This document shows, piece by piece, positions 1 to 10,779 of a stretch of 64,000 nucleotides of DNA (positions within the stretch are counted from its first letter, which is position 1; every line of letters starts with the position of its first letter). Source of the stretch: Mesostigma viride (Eukaryota; Streptophyta; Mesostigmatophyceae; Mesostigmatales; Mesostigmataceae); NCBI GenBank assembly GCA_009746045.1, contig RPFO01000080.1:9204113-9268112 (forward strand), written 5' to 3'. The position numbers and the translations under genes are program-made. The notes under the pieces are model-generated. The model was not told the DNA's origin and did not search any database. It saw nothing but the letters and a program-made list of their open reading frames with translations.

Positions 1-250
1 CACATTCTTAGGCACAGGCGCCTGGGCCTAGCCGGGCACCTGGCCCGCATAGATCAGGTAGATGCATCAGATAGACTAGCTGGCACCAAGCCGGCCCAGC
101 CCGGGCGTTTTGTCCTCACATGGCGTGACCCAGGCCGCACGCAGCCGGGCCGCCATCCATGGACTTTCCGTGATAGGCTAGTTGGACGTGCAACCCTAGA
201 CAGGACGGGCTCACGCCCGAGCAGCCTCCTGGTTTGTCAGTAGTATGCAG
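1..250 (+). mobile_element. LINE A, 3'-coding fragment (copy 1)
   Basis: This is a fragment of the C-terminal part of a non-LTR retrotransposon ORF2, cut by the window edge. It encodes the segment RHRRLGLAGHLAR followed by a QVDTSDRLAGTKPAQPG-type stretch, which follows the reverse transcriptase domain in LINE families. The same segment recurs at 361-715 and on the minus strand near 45.2-45.6 kb. The fragment changes into the next copy near 250-262, so two truncated copies lie head to tail. Confidence 0.7.
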
Positions 251-261
251 GCAGATCACCA

Positions 262-852
262 AGCAGATCAGGTCACCAAGATGCTGCGCAAGGCCCTTAA
301 CATCCCCTTTGGTTTGCACATTAGTAATGAGGATTTGTACGCTGATTTACCCTATGTTTCCCACATTCTTAGGCACAGGCGCCTGGGCCTAGCCGGGCAC
401 CTGGCCCGCACAGATCAGGTAGATACATCAGATAGACTAGCTGGCACCAAGCCCGCCCAGCCTGGGCGATATGTCCTCACCTGGCGTGCCCCCGGCCGCG
501 CGCGGCAGGGCCGCCACCCGTGGACTTTTTGTGATAGACTCGGCATGGACATGTGCTACACTAGACGTGACGGGCTCACCCCCGGGAAGCCTCCTGGTTT
601 GTCTGTAATATGGAGGCAGATGGTGCGCAAGGATAGATGGCAAGTAGTGATGAAGGAGACCACCCCCAAGCCTGTGGGGGCTCCGCGTGTGACCAAGTAT
701 CATTGGCATTCATAGCGATTCGGGCCGCGGCGCCCACACCCCTGTAACTAGGACCTAGATAGCTTATACCATCCATTCCATCCCATGTTCCCCTCCCACT
801 GAGGACTTATGCTCACGTGACGCAGTCACGTGTCTATTAATTAATTAATTAA
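262..852 (+). mobile_element. LINE A, 3' end with terminal hairpin and TTAA-rich tail
   Basis: A 5'-truncated LINE whose open frame (245-715) encodes the C-terminus downstream of the reverse transcriptase: MLRKALNIPFG, then YADLPYVSHI, then RHRRLGLAGHLAR. No RT catalytic motif remains. The 3' UTR runs through CCATTCCATCCCATG to a perfect hairpin, CACGTGAC-GCA-GTCACGTG, at 814-832, and then a TTAA-repeat tail at 836-852. The same 3' end appears at 10780-10920, 44433, 44570 and, inverted, 45085. That defines the family boundary. The copy is not autonomous. Confidence 0.75.
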
Positions 853-956
853 TGCAGGCAGATGGCTCGCAAGGATAGCTGGCAAGTAATGGTGAAGGAG
901 AGTAAGTAAGTAAGTAGGTAGCTGATGTAGATAGATTAGACCGGTAGGACTGTTTG
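853..956. other. Short scrambled LINE A fragment
   Basis: This stretch holds GCAGGCAGATGGCTCGCAAGG, related to the LINE A sequence at 612-632, followed by a short (GTAA)n run. It joins the TTAA-rich tail on the left to the CATC microsatellite on the right. No gene is visible. Confidence 0.4.
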
Positions 957-1128
957 CACCCATCCATCCATCCATCCATCCATCCATCCATCCATCCATC
1001 CATCCATCCATCCATCCATCCATCCATCCATCCATCCATCCATCCATCCATCCATCCATCCATCCATCCATCCATCCATCCATCCATCCATCCATCCATC
1101 CATCCATCCATCCATCCATCCATCCATC
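957..1128. repeat. (CATC)n microsatellite
   Basis: About 43 uninterrupted copies of a CATC/CCAT tetranucleotide. All long frames across it (IHPS or MDGW repeats) are artefacts of the repeat and are not genes. Confidence 0.97.
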
Positions 1129-1135
1129 GGGGTTA

Positions 1136-1180
1136 ATGCTCCGTGACTCCCCAACGGGAGCACGAGTCTAATTAATTAAT
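1136..1180 (+). mobile_element. ORF1-only retroposon, terminal hairpin and tail only
   Basis: Contains GCTCCGTGACTCCCC-AACGGGAGCACG followed by a TTAA-rich tail. This is the same 3' terminus as the full-length ORF1-only element ending near 43998. Only the last 45 bases are present. Confidence 0.6.
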
Positions 1181-1294
1181 TAAGTAAGTAAGTAAGTACT
1201 TGCGTGTCATGCGCAAAGGCATGCCACGGAGTACTATGCTAATCTCATTAGAAAAATAATTACACAAAAGTTTAAACAAATATCGTCTGCATCA
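1181..1294 (-). mobile_element. LINE D 3' end with (TTAC)n tail
   Basis: The segment from the (GTAA)n run through the ATCGTCTGCATCAT end matches 47549-47660 base for base over about 110 bases. Read on the minus strand it ends in a (TTAC)n tail, so it is the 3' UTR of another non-LTR family. Here it carries no coding sequence. At 1295 it changes abruptly into LINE A sequence. Confidence 0.6.
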
Positions 1295-1383
1295 TGATGA
1301 AGGAGACCACCCCCAAGTCAGTGGGGGCTCCGCGCCTGACCCAGTTTGGCATTCATAGTGATTCGGGCCGTGGTGACCACAAC
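1295..1383 (+). mobile_element. LINE A 3' part, left half split by the LTR element
   Basis: The sequence from GATGAAGGAGACCACCCCC to GGTGACCACAAC matches LINE A at 651-735. It stops at 1383, where the LTR retrotransposon starts, and resumes at 10780. The last five bases, ACAAC (1379-1383), are repeated at 10775-10779 as the target-site duplication of the LTR element. Confidence 0.8.
1379..1383. other. Target-site duplication, left (ACAAC)
   Basis: ACAAC directly precedes the 5' LTR and recurs directly after the 3' LTR at 10775-10779. A 5-bp duplication is typical of Ty3/gypsy integrases. Confidence 0.9.
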
Positions 1384-2079
1384 TGTAACAACCAAATGTT
1401 ACATCCAAAGTTTTCCTACTGATTGATCTGATTATGAGTTCTTTAGGACAATTATTTGGGAAGTTAGGAGGCTCCGACGTCTGATGGATATTGGGCCTGC
1501 TGAGATCTGCAGAGATTATTGTTCTACCCTCATTGGTCGTGGCCTGATCCACGTAGGGTACTTTGCATGGTTTTGTTCAGTCAGTCATAGATTCTCTTTA
1601 ATACCGTTGTACCTGGTGGATCTGGTTCCAGGTCATGGAGATTCGTATGTGCTGGCTTTGTGTTGTGTTGAGGATTCGGAGGCTAAGATCTTATCTTGAG
1701 TGATCCTCACTTTTGATTGGTCCTTCCGGGTTAGGGCTGAGCCGACCTGCGTGCACGATGACTTTTATCCTGTTTGTGGCGGCTGGCGTGTGCGTGTAAG
1801 AAGCTAAAGCTATGGTGTAATTCAAGGGTTTCCTTGTTTCATCAATCAAACAACCCTTGCAAAAGTCAACTATAACTTCAACAGATAGTCGACTTGGATA
1901 TAACTTGTCTGTTGTGTCTAACAAGGGTGGGGACTCATTCCCTTAACTGTTGAAGATCCATCTTCATTGCTTCTCTGGACGTGAAGTTATCTGTCGCGAC
2001 TCCAACCCAGGTATAAAGATCTTTTCACATCAATGTTGAAACTGAGGCTGTTGCAAACACAACATTTTTAGTCGTTACA
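1384..2079 (+). repeat. 5' LTR
   Basis: A 696-bp LTR starting TGTAACAACC and ending AGTCGTTACA. It matches the 703-bp 3' LTR almost throughout. The differences cluster at 1646-1690, 1729-1806 and 1850-1905 and are mostly one-base indels. It probably contains the element promoter (see 2011-2020). Confidence 0.95.
2011..2020 (+). promoter_or_regulatory. Possible TATA box of the LTR promoter
   Basis: GTATAAAGAT lies about 60 bases before the LTR end, a plausible position for a core promoter that would give a short R-U5. It is conserved in the 3' LTR at about 10706. This rests on position and motif only. Confidence 0.4.
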
Positions 2080-2080
2080 T

Positions 2081-2095
2081 TGGTATCGGAGGTTT
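2081..2095 (+). promoter_or_regulatory. Primer-binding site (initiator tRNA-Met-like)
   Basis: TGGTATCGGAGG starts one base after the 5' LTR. It resembles TGGTATCAGAGC, the complement of the 3' end of plant initiator tRNA-Met that primes many plant LTR elements. One or two mismatches to that consensus are present. Confidence 0.7.
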
Positions 2096-2298
2096 CTACC
2101 TAGGTGTTGGTTGTCTTGATAGTATTAGTTCACGGTTAACAATGGAATTCTTGCCGACCCAGAGAGGGTACGTTATGCTGTGTGTTCGGACAGTTTTTAG
2201 AGTGTGACTCATCCTTATGTGACAGTCTTGCTCTGAGAGCTGCTTTGAGCTACAAGTCTCTAACGTTCCCCAGTCCGGCATGCGCGACCCATGGAGTG

Positions 2299-4085
2299 AT
2301 GAGTAACCCGGAGACACAACCACCGTTATCAAGTAAGAGAGTTGAAGATGCAACCACATCTTTAGCAGCTCAACGGACGACCGGTGATGAAAGGGTTTCA
2401 TCATCTACTCCCAGACGTCAACTATTTGGAGATACCACCTTAATGTCTGCTTCCCGCAGATATTCGCTGTCGGTCGGCCCAAAGTTCTCCATCTTGCCCC
2501 TCGGTGTGCAACCAGGCGAGCCCTCCTGCGTGGCATTGGTAGAGGTGGACCACGGTTCTCCAACGTGGAGGACACGCGTTCGCCAGCACCCGAATACGGT
2601 TCGGCTATTCGTTTTGGCTACAACACGGTGCCGGGGCGAGACGGCACTCGGCTAGCGGCTGACGAGCTGACAGCGGAGAAAATTCGATTACAACATGAAC
2701 GTGAGGAAGCTGCGAGAGCTAGAAGTGTGGCGGAAGCGCTGGAGAAGAGTGTGGGTAGGACTATTGCGCGTGTGCAGCAACTTGAGTCGCAAGGGCAGGC
2801 GGGCGATGGAGAGTCTGTTTTCGTGGATCAACCGTCTCCAACACTGGGTATACGAAGGGTATATGCGGTTGACGCTCCTTTTGTTGATGAAGGGACAGAT
2901 GCACAGGGGCATGAGCCTCCACGGCTCTCGGTGGCTGCGACATTGCCGGAGAGTCAGAATGCACCACACGCCCCAGTGATGGAGCTCACGTCTTTGTATC
3001 CTCGTACTGTTCCTTTTCCCAAGGTGGAGTCGGTAGACAAGCTATCGCTGACCAACCTTACCCATCGCAGCTTCGACCATTTCTCCACCAAGTTTCAGGA
3101 TGTCTTCGCTATCCACTTCGCCAACTACGGGCCCAAGGCAGAGGAACGTCTCACGATGGACATCCAGAAGAGAATGGTTAGGCAGCGGATGAGCGACAGT
3201 GCCAGCGACCGTTTTGATGAGTTTTTGCGTTCTGTGGCTGGACGTGCGTGTACCGACCTCCCCTCTCTCCTATTGGGCTTTCGCCGGTTTCTGTTACCCC
3301 AGGATCAGCTTCGCATGGATCGGGACGCACTGGCTAACTGTACGCAGGCTGGTTTGACGCTGCCACAGTTCGTGGAGCAATTCACCAACCTTAGAGCCAA
3401 GATTCCCCAATGCTCTGACGCAGAGGCGCTTCACAGACTACTGCATGGCATGGCTCCACACGTGCGACTGGATGTGGACAAGCACTTCTCCCAGTTCGAC
3501 TACGTGGACTGGCAATGGGACAAGGTGTTGTCTTATGTGCTCACCCTCTGTCGTGTGCCTGCTTTTTCTGTCAAGTGGGAGCCTGTGGCCACGCCAGTGC
3601 CACCCATCAAGAAGTCCCTGAACCAGCTGGATGACCTCCTGGGGGAGCTCAATGCCTTGGATCCCACCCAGGGTAACTGTTTTATCTGCAACCAGCCAGG
3701 TCACTTTGCACGGGACTGCCCTAGACGGGACCAGTTTCCCCCTGCCACGAGAGGACCTTTTGGCGCCCTGCCATCTCCCAGGCCACCCAGCCTTCCTCCT
3801 GGCGTTCCTGCTGGCGATCACCGGATGCAGCCAGGGTTCCAGCCCAACTTCCAGCCCTCTGGGAGGTTCCAGTCCCGCGCTCGGCCCTTCAGCAGACAGG
3901 ATAAGCGTAGGATGGTGAACGCTCTCATGCAGCTGCTGGCAGATGAGGAGGATGGGGGGACGAGGATGAGCCTCCAGCACCACCTGAGCAGCTTCCACCA
4001 TCGGGCAGTGGAGCACTCCCAGACCCACCTGAGTCAAAAAACTAGTTGGGTCCCCAGGTCATCCTTCTGTCATGGCCAGGTCTGA
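2299..4085 (+). pseudogene. gag: gag polyprotein (frameshifted)
   Basis: This is the capsid/nucleocapsid precursor of the LTR element. The N-terminal part starts at ATG 2299 (MSNPETQPPL) in one frame. A one-base shift near 2530-2560 moves the reading to the frame that runs to 4085. A coiled-coil stretch (TAEKIRLQHEREEAARARSVAEALEK region) is followed by a Gag-like helical region, and then a CCHC zinc knuckle, CFICNQPGHFARDC, at 3678-3719. The C-terminus is rich in proline and arginine. The frame stops just before the protease region, and a second frame opens at ATG 4072. Without the early shift the protein would be close to the usual gypsy Gag size. Confidence 0.85.
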
Positions 4086-5321
4086 CCTGCCTGCTGTTGA
4101 CGTTAGGCCAGTGAACACTGTGGGTGCTTCTGACCCTGCTGTCCCTGTGGGTCCTCCTGTACCAGGTCACTTACTCAAGTTTCAGGCTAGGCTCCTCAAC
4201 GTGCCAGTCCCTTGGCTCAGCCAGCTTGCTTGTTTATGATTGATTCTGGTGCTGGCAGTAATTATATTGCTGCATCCTTGGTGCAGGAGCTGAAGTTGCC
4301 TGTGTTGGCCCACCCCACACCTGTCATGGTGCAGTATTCTGATGGCAGGAGAAGCTGCTCACCTGGCTATGTGCAGCTCATCTTCCAAGTTTGTTCATCC
4401 CAGACTTTGGAAGTGACAGCAGATGTCATTCCCCTCACGGCAGCAGATGTGATTTTGGGGATCCCATGGTTGTCTGACACCAATCCTGCTATTTCTTGGC
4501 CTGACAGGGTGGTCCAGTTCAAGGATGGGACAGTGTGGGATGCTACCTGTGTGTTGCCAGGGGGGAGAAGAACAGCCACTGAGTGCTGTTCCACACAGAC
4601 AGCTGTCAATGATGGCAAGGGAGGGGAAGCAGGTGCGAAAGGGGTGGATCAAGAGCCGACTTTGGAGGAGAAACGGGCTGCCCTACTGAAGCATGTGTGG
4701 TCTGCCAAGCATACTCTGTCTTATTTGGCCACCTATCCAGTGGAACACATCTTTTTCCTGCATTTGGTGCCTAATGAACCTGAGTCTGCTAGTGGTCATT
4801 CTGTCAATGCTGTCAGTTCTACTGTCACCACTGAGCAACAACAGCAGCATGATGCCTTGTTGGACAGGTATGGAGCCATCTTTGAGGACAAGATGCCCCA
4901 GTATCCTCCTGAGGGACCCATCACACATGTCATCAAGTTGGTAGAGGGTGCTCGTCCTCCTTTTGTGCCTATGTACAGGATGGGCCCTGCAGAGATGGCA
5001 GAGCTGAAGACCATACTTATTGGCCTGTTGGAGGCTGGTCTGATCCTCCCAGCTAACAGTCCTTTCAGTTCTGGGTGTTTGCTTGTACCCAAGCATGATG
5101 GGGGGTGGAGGTTGTGCATTGACCTGAGGGGACTGAACAAGGTGACTGTCAAGTCCAGGTACCCTCTGCCCAGAATTGATGAGTTGCTGGAGAGGACTGC
5201 AGGAGCTGCCTTCTTTACCAAGTTTGACCTCAGGCATGCTTTCTGGCAGATCAGGGTGGCTACTGAGGACATCCCCAAGACGGCCTTTTCTACCCATGGG
5301 GACAGTTCCAGTGGACAGTAA
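4072..5321 (+). pseudogene. pol: pol: aspartic protease and N-terminal reverse transcriptase
   Basis: A linker opens at 4072 (MARSDLPAVDVRPVN) and shifts frame near 4190-4212 into the retropepsin, whose catalytic triplet is Asp-Ser-Gly (FMIDSGAGSNYI) at 4243-4251. The later ILGIPWLSDTNP motif fits the second conserved part of gypsy proteases. The RT fingers follow (LLEAGLILPANSPFSS, VPKHDGGWRLCIDLRGLN, FFTKFDLRHAFWQIRV). The frame ends at 5321 because one base seems missing near 5300; the next frame continues the RT at once with the VMPMGASNSPATMQ motif. The RT is therefore present but split. Confidence 0.9.
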
Positions 5322-6678
5322 TGCCCATGGGTGCCTCTAACAGTCCTGCCACTATGCAGATGTTTGTCAATGCCATCTTTGGCCACCTGACTGGAAATGC
5401 CCTGCCCCAGATCTCACCTGACCTTCGCAACCCCAGGTTCAAGGACATTGCCCACTTGTGTGACACTACCAGGGTGGTCTTCAGGACTTGTGTGGTCGTC
5501 TACCTGGACGACATTCTGGTACACTCTCGTACCTTCAGGGAGCACCTGGAGAACGTGGAGGAGGTCCTTAAGGTGATCCATCAGTATCATCTGTCGGTGA
5601 AGAGGTCCAAGGTGGAGTGGGGCCAAGAGGTGAAGTTTCTGGGCTACCAGCTGAGCGCTGCAGGTATGACTCCTGAGGCCAGCAAGGTCTCTGCTGTTTT
5701 GGAGTGGCCTGTGTTGAAGTCAGCTCAGGATGTCAGATCCTTTCTGGGCCTGGTGGGCTGGTACCGACGGTTCATCCCTGACATGGCGGCCATCTCTGGT
5801 CCCCTGTTAGCCCTGCTCAAGAAGGATGTTCCCTTTGAGTGGACTGCAGCATGCCAGCAAGCTTTTGATGTGTTGAAGCAGAAGCTTACCACTGCTCCCT
5901 TGTTGGTGGGCCCCAACCCAGACTTGCCATACCAGGTTAGGTCTGATGCCTCACAGGGTGCTATTGGTGCAGTACTAATGCAAGATCATGGTAAGGGCCC
6001 TCAACCAGTGGAATACATGTCCAGGAGTATGACGTCTGCAGAACGTAACTACCCTGTTCATGAGCAGGAGCTGCTGGGATTGGTGGTGGCCTGTCACAAG
6101 TGGGAACACCTACTGAAGGGGGCTCAGTTTTCTGTGGCCAGCAGCGCCAGGATGGGCAGGGCAACGAGTCTATTACCCTGATGACTGACCACAGGCCCTT
6201 GGTACATGTGTTGGAACAGACCCGGATGAGTAAGAGGATGGCTGGATGGATGGAGTTCCTGGGGGGGTTTGGACCTTTCTCTGTGAGGTACATTCCTGGT
6301 ACGCAGAATGTGGTGCCTGACGCCCTGTCCAGGAGGAGGGATTTGATGGGAAGTTTTCATGAGGACTTGGACATCTGTGCTGCCCTGATTTCTGTGGTAG
6401 AGTGTGGAGCCTTGACTAGAGCTCAGGCCAACAACCAGAAGGTTTCTCAACTGTTGACACCACCTGTAGGGAATAACGGTGGTCCCGTGATGCTCATCGA
6501 CCAGGGCTCTGTCCCAGAGTTGACAGGCGTCCAGGAGGGTGTCCAGTCACTGTCTGACAGTCTTAGGAGAAGTCCTGAAGGTGTGGTGCCCACTCCCACA
6601 GTGCAGCCAGGTGAGGGAGCCCTGCTAGGCGCAGCAGAGGTAGGCCCAGGAAGTGGGTCATGGACCCTGTGTTGGTAG
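5321..6678 (+). pseudogene. pol: pol: reverse transcriptase palm/thumb and RNase H
   Basis: The RT continues with MPMGASNSPATMQMFVN and the catalytic YLDDILVHS box at 5501-5527. The LGYQLSAAGMTPEASKV and FLGLVGWYRRFIPD connection motifs follow. RNase H begins near 5940 (VRSDASQGAIGAVLMQ). The frame breaks near 6130-6175 and resumes in the frame that ends at 6678 with TLMTDHRPLVHVLEQ and YIPGTQNVVPDALSRR, the last conserved RNase H block. All catalytic blocks can be seen, so the domain was functional before the shift. Confidence 0.9.
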
Positions 6679-8074
6679 GCCGGTCCAAGGTGTTGGCCTC
6701 TCAGGTGATGGCAAGGTCAAAAGGGCCTATAGCTACTACTGTCTCATCCAAGCAGTTGGTGGCTAGCCCTGGGCAGGAAGAGGAGATGCAGATGCAGCCC
6801 CTGGGACCTGACAAGGACCTGGTGTTGCCTAATCCTTTAAATATTTCCCTGCTGGACGTCATCAAGGCCTTCACCAAGACGGAGGACATGGCTACTGCAG
6901 CTATCCAGAGGGGCAACTTTGGCAATAGACCTGTAGAATACTGGGAGGGCGTTCTGTATGTTCACACTCATGATGCAGAGCACACGGTGACTAGAAAAGT
7001 GTATGTGCCTGAGATGGCCATTCCCACAGTGTTACATTGTTTCCATGACGATGTGACTGCGTGTCATCCTGGTTATGCTAAGCTACTTCATGAGGTGCAG
7101 CAGAGGTTTTGGTGGCCTGGCCTTTATCAGGATGTTAAGGCCTATGTGGATTCCTGTGACTCCTGCCAGAGAAATAAGGTCAGGAACCAAGCCACGCCCA
7201 TCTTTCCCATGGCTATGCCCATTCCCCTGCGCCCTTGGATCAGTGTGACTATGGATTTTATCTGTGGTCTTCCCATGTCAGATGGTGGCAATGACAGGAT
7301 CCTTGTGGTCATGGACAGGCTGTCCAGGATGTGCCATCTGATTCCTTGCAATACTCATCTCACCGCTGCACAGTGTGTGGATTTGTTTATGAAGGAGATC
7401 TACCGTCTGCACGGCATGCCTAGAGTGATCATCACTGATCAGGACCCCCTTTGGCTGTCAGGGTTTTGGAAGTCATTCTTTGACATCCTAGACACTAAGC
7501 TGGCATTCGGTGTGGCATACAGGTGTGCCAGTACTGGGGCGGTGGAGAGGATGAACAGAATTGTCAGGGAGTGTCAAAAGCACTATTGTACCACGACAAC
7601 AAGGACTGGGACAAGAAGATACCTTTCATAGAGTTCGCAATCAACAACTCTCCTCTGGCTCCTCACCAGATGTCCCCCTTCGTGATCTGCAATGGCCAGT
7701 GTCCCTTGACACCATTCGACTTGGAACTGCCTGACAGAGACGCTGAAGGCCCTTTCCAGCGACGTCTTGGTTCAGTCCAGCAGTTGTTGGCTTCCTTCCA
7801 GGAGGCTCACAGCATTGTGGCTACCCAGCTGTTGAGGACACAGGACAAGTACCTGACTAACGCCTGGCAGCAAACGGTGGCCAGTCATTCCTTTGTAGCT
7901 CCTGGGGACTTGGTGTTGTTGGAAGCCAACAGAGTGCTGCCTGAGAAGGAGCAATGCAGGAAACTGCAACCACTCTGGTTGGGTCCTTACCCAGTGTTGG
8001 CACCTTCACTATGGTACGTGGTCCAGGTCCAGTGCCTTCTCACTGGAAGCTCAGGAATAATATTTTTCACCTAG
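6660..8074 (+). pseudogene. pol: pol: integrase (frameshifted near 7590)
   Basis: The N-terminal zinc-binding region (HCFHDDVTACHPGYAKLLHEV, then CDSCQRNK) is followed by the DDE core. The first Asp is in VTMDFICGLP near 7252, the second in IITDQDP near 7432, and the Glu in GAVERMNR near 7541. The frame then shifts near 7590 and continues as YHDNKDWDKKIPFIEFAINNSP and the GPY/F-like module WLGPYPV near 7978. The protein integrates the cDNA made by RT. The only obvious lesion is the frameshift. Confidence 0.88.
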
Positions 8075-8138
8075 CCCAGCTGAAGCTGTACAGGCGTAAC
8101 ACCTTGCCAGGCAGATTGTCTGCCCCTTTGCCTTATGA

Positions 8139-8396
8139 TTGGATTCTGAGGGGGAGAAGATCTATGAAGTGGAGCGGTTGTTGGCTCACAGGGTGAAGGG
8201 GAAAGGTCGTACTAAACAGTTGCAGTTTAAGGTACACTGGAAGGGAGAGCTAGAGGTGACTGCTACGTGGCTGTGGTTGTCTGATCTCACCAACAGTCAC
8301 TCTGCTGTACTAGAGTATTGTCAGCGTCATGGATCACCTTGCCTGAGTGGTATGTCATGGGCTCTGAGCGGTGCTCCCCTTCATAGCTCCCAGTGA
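8139..8396 (+). CDS. Integrase C-terminal chromodomain
   Basis: The stretch EKIYEVERLLAHRVKG, then LQFKVHWKGELEVTATWLWLSDLTN, matches the chromodomain pattern (YEVE, hydrophobic-K-WKG, TWxxxxxL). It sits where chromoviruses carry one, at the integrase C-terminus. It would bind modified histones and steer integration. A frame change separates it from the integrase core, as elsewhere in this copy. Alanine and tryptophan replace some of the usual aromatic-cage positions, so methyl-lysine binding is uncertain. Confidence 0.8.
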   Translation: MDSEGEKIYEVERLLAHRVKGKGRTKQLQFKVHWKGELEVTATWLWLSDLTNSHSAVLEYCQRHGSPCLSGMSWALSGAPLHSSQ

Positions 8397-8415
8397 GCAC
8401 TGCTAACGCCTCTTT

Positions 8416-9729
8416 TTGGTGCTGTGTGTCTGTGGTTGCCAGCCATGGCAGACTCCCATCCTGAGGGGACACCCAGGCCACCTGCCAACCCAAGAGGACG
8501 TGAGGGCTACGTATGTCTTTCAGCACGACTACGCTGGCCCCAGAGCCCCAGGCCCTTCGATCCAGGAAGACGCTGGGTTTGTGGAAGCCCATTTTCTCAA
8601 CCTGTTCCAGCGTATGGTACATGATCAGCAACGGCACGAGCAGCGTCACGGGGCCTTGATATCAAGGTTGATTAATGTGGAGGGTCTGGTTACTCAGATG
8701 GCAGAACACTTGAGGGCTGGGCACATTCCAACTGTGGGTTCTGCTGTGCCTGCAGCCTCTGAGGCCCAGTAGCTCAGGAGGCTATCCCCACCATGGTGGC
8801 CAGTCCCTCCCTACGGAGGCTCCTCCACCCCTAAGGTGGTGGTACACTTGCCCAGGTCCGTTGTCCCAACAAAACAGGTGGAGCAGTACTTGGACCACCG
8901 TAATGTGCCCTGACAGTGCGAGTGGTGTAAATCCTTGTACACAGCCATGCAGGCCCTCGACCAGACAGTGGTGGAGGAGGGTGAACTAGTACCTGAGGGT
9001 ATGGTAGAGTTGGCCCTGGACTGTCTGCCCCCCAGTCTTGTGAGATTGGTTCACCATGGTGGCTTACATTATGCACACCGTCTTTGCAGTGTACCCGTGG
9101 CCTTCGTTTGACATGAGGCCGGTGGAGGGCCAGGACTTGATGGAGGCTCTGCCCAGTGACCTGAGACTCGCCTTTGCAGAGCTCAAGCCAGTTGGATATT
9201 CCCAGACCTACACTGAGCTACTGAGCAAGCTGTCAAGCAGGGAGAGTTTGACATGACTCCGTCGTCCAGCTGCTCTGTGATGTCATGTTTTCCACACAAG
9301 GACAGCACGGTCTTTGTGGGGCTGCAGTTACCAAAGTTCCCTAACGAGCTGAGGGCCAGGCTCACGCCCTTGAGGGTGCTGGTACCCATCTTGGGGCCAG
9401 GTGGGGGCCTATCAAGGCCTTTCTACAGCTGTGGTGGGCCTATAGCAGCTGGCTATGTCGCCATAAGACTGCCAGTGGCTGGGTCTTCGACCCCCTCCGA
9501 CAGGCTGTGGTTACTCTGTCCTACCCTGCCCAGTGCAGTAGGTTTTCAGCTGAGTTGGGCAAGGCTGCTGAGACCTGCATGGCTATTCAGGTCAGCAGGA
9601 ACTGGCCAGATCTGGTGTCCATGGTGGAGCATTTCCCAGTGTTTGGAACGAGGGGGAAGGACACGAAGAAGGGGGATTGGTTCACTTTGTGAAGGGTTCC
9701 AGGATGGTTGGAGATGGGCTGTGGAGTGA
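8416..9729 (+). pseudogene. Extra ORF region downstream of pol, function unknown
   Basis: Between the chromodomain and the 3' LTR lie about 1.3 kb of coding-like sequence in several broken frames. The first part (8416-8772) is 118 residues with a likely coiled coil (HFLNLFQRMVHDQQRHEQRHG). The next part reads VVVHLPRSVVPTKQVEQYLD and a CEWCKSLYTAMQALDQ segment near 8840-9000. Another part (about 9056-9256) reads MEALPSDLRLAFAELKPVG. I see no envelope-like signal or transmembrane pattern. The composition and the helical LPSDLRLAF style resemble Gag-like or structural proteins more than enzymes, but I cannot assign a family. Confidence 0.5.
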
Positions 9730-10071
9730 GGTGGGGATCCAGAATGGAGGAGGCCAGTTCTGATGTCCAGTCCAGATTTCCAGTAATGACAGTTCTGAGT
9801 TCATGGTAGTCTTGCAGTTGTATTATCCAGGCATGGTTGCCTGTGTGTTAGTCACTTGATGACATTTCATCAGTGGGTGAATTTGTCTTATTCAGGGTTG
9901 ACCATGATCAGATGATAATGAGATAGGAGGCCCTTTGGGGATGTAAAAACCCACTTGCTTGTCCCAAGAGGTGGTGGACTTCCTGTTTATTGTTGTGTTG
10001 TTTTGTGGAGGTTGTTGTTTTATTCTTCTTGGCTTCTAGGAACTGGGAGTTCCTGTTTTGAGGGGGAGATA
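9730..10071 (+). other. Noncoding 3' region of the LTR element, with polypurine tract
   Basis: There is no credible ORF here. The last bases, GAGGGGGAGATA just before 10072, form a purine tract next to the 3' LTR. They are the expected primer for plus-strand DNA synthesis. Confidence 0.7.
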
Positions 10072-10774
10072 TGTAACAACCAAATGTTACATCCAAAGTT
10101 TTCCTACTGATTGATCTGATTATGAGTTCTTTAGGACAATTATTTGGGAAGTTAGGAGGCTCCGACGTCTGATGGATATTGGGCCTGCTGAGATCTGCAG
10201 AGATTATTGTTCTACCCTCATTGGTCGTGGCCTGATCCACGTAGGGTACTTTGCATGGTTTTGTTCAGTCAGTCATAGATTCTCTTTAATACCGTTGTAC
10301 CTGGTGGATCTGGTTCCAGGTCATGGAGATTCCGTATGTGCTGGCTTTGTGTTGTGTTGAGGATTTGGAAGCTAAGATCTTATCTTGAGTGATCCTCACT
10401 TTTGATTGGTCCTTCCGAGTTAGGGCTGAGCCGACCCTGCGTGCATGATGACTTTTATCCAGTTTGTGGCGGCTGGGAACGTGTGCGTGTAAGAAAGCTA
10501 AGCTATGGTGTAATTCAAGGGTTTCCTTGTTTCATCAATCAAACAACCCTCGCTAAAAGTCAACTATAACTTCAACAGATAGTCGACTTGGATATAACAT
10601 TGTCTGTTGTGTCTAACAAGGGTGGGGACTCATTCCCTTAACTGTTGAAGATCCATCTTCATTGCTTCTCTGGACGTGAAGTTATCTGTCGCGACTCCAA
10701 CCCAGGTATAAAGATCTTTTCACATCAATGTTGAAACTGAGGCTGTTGCAAACACAACATTTTTAGTCGTTACA
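10072..10774 (+). repeat. 3' LTR
   Basis: A 703-bp LTR that starts and ends like the 5' LTR. It is followed by the ACAAC target duplication at 10775-10779. Confidence 0.95.
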
Positions 10775-10779
10775 ACAAC

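Larger units (their letters stand above)
1384..10774 (+). mobile_element. Ty3/gypsy LTR retrotransposon, chromovirus type
   Basis: A complete LTR retrotransposon of about 9.4 kb. It has two LTRs (1384-2079 and 10072-10774) beginning TGTAAC and ending GTTACA, and a 5-bp target duplication ACAAC. A primer-binding site lies next to the left LTR and a purine tract next to the right LTR. The order gag, protease, reverse transcriptase, RNase H, integrase, chromodomain is the Ty3/gypsy order, and the chromodomain places it among chromoviruses. Several single-base frameshifts break gag and pol. The LTRs differ by only about seven substitutions plus several small indels, so insertion is recent or some indels are assembly errors. 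It sits inside a LINE A 3' end. Confidence 0.95.

Noticed and set aside
841-1163. Open frames with IHPS, MDGW or HP repeats
   Set aside because: Translation of the CATC microsatellite in all frames.
8416-9729. Envelope gene of an errantivirus-like element
   Set aside because: No signal peptide, transmembrane segment or cleavage-site pattern is visible, and the element has a chromodomain.
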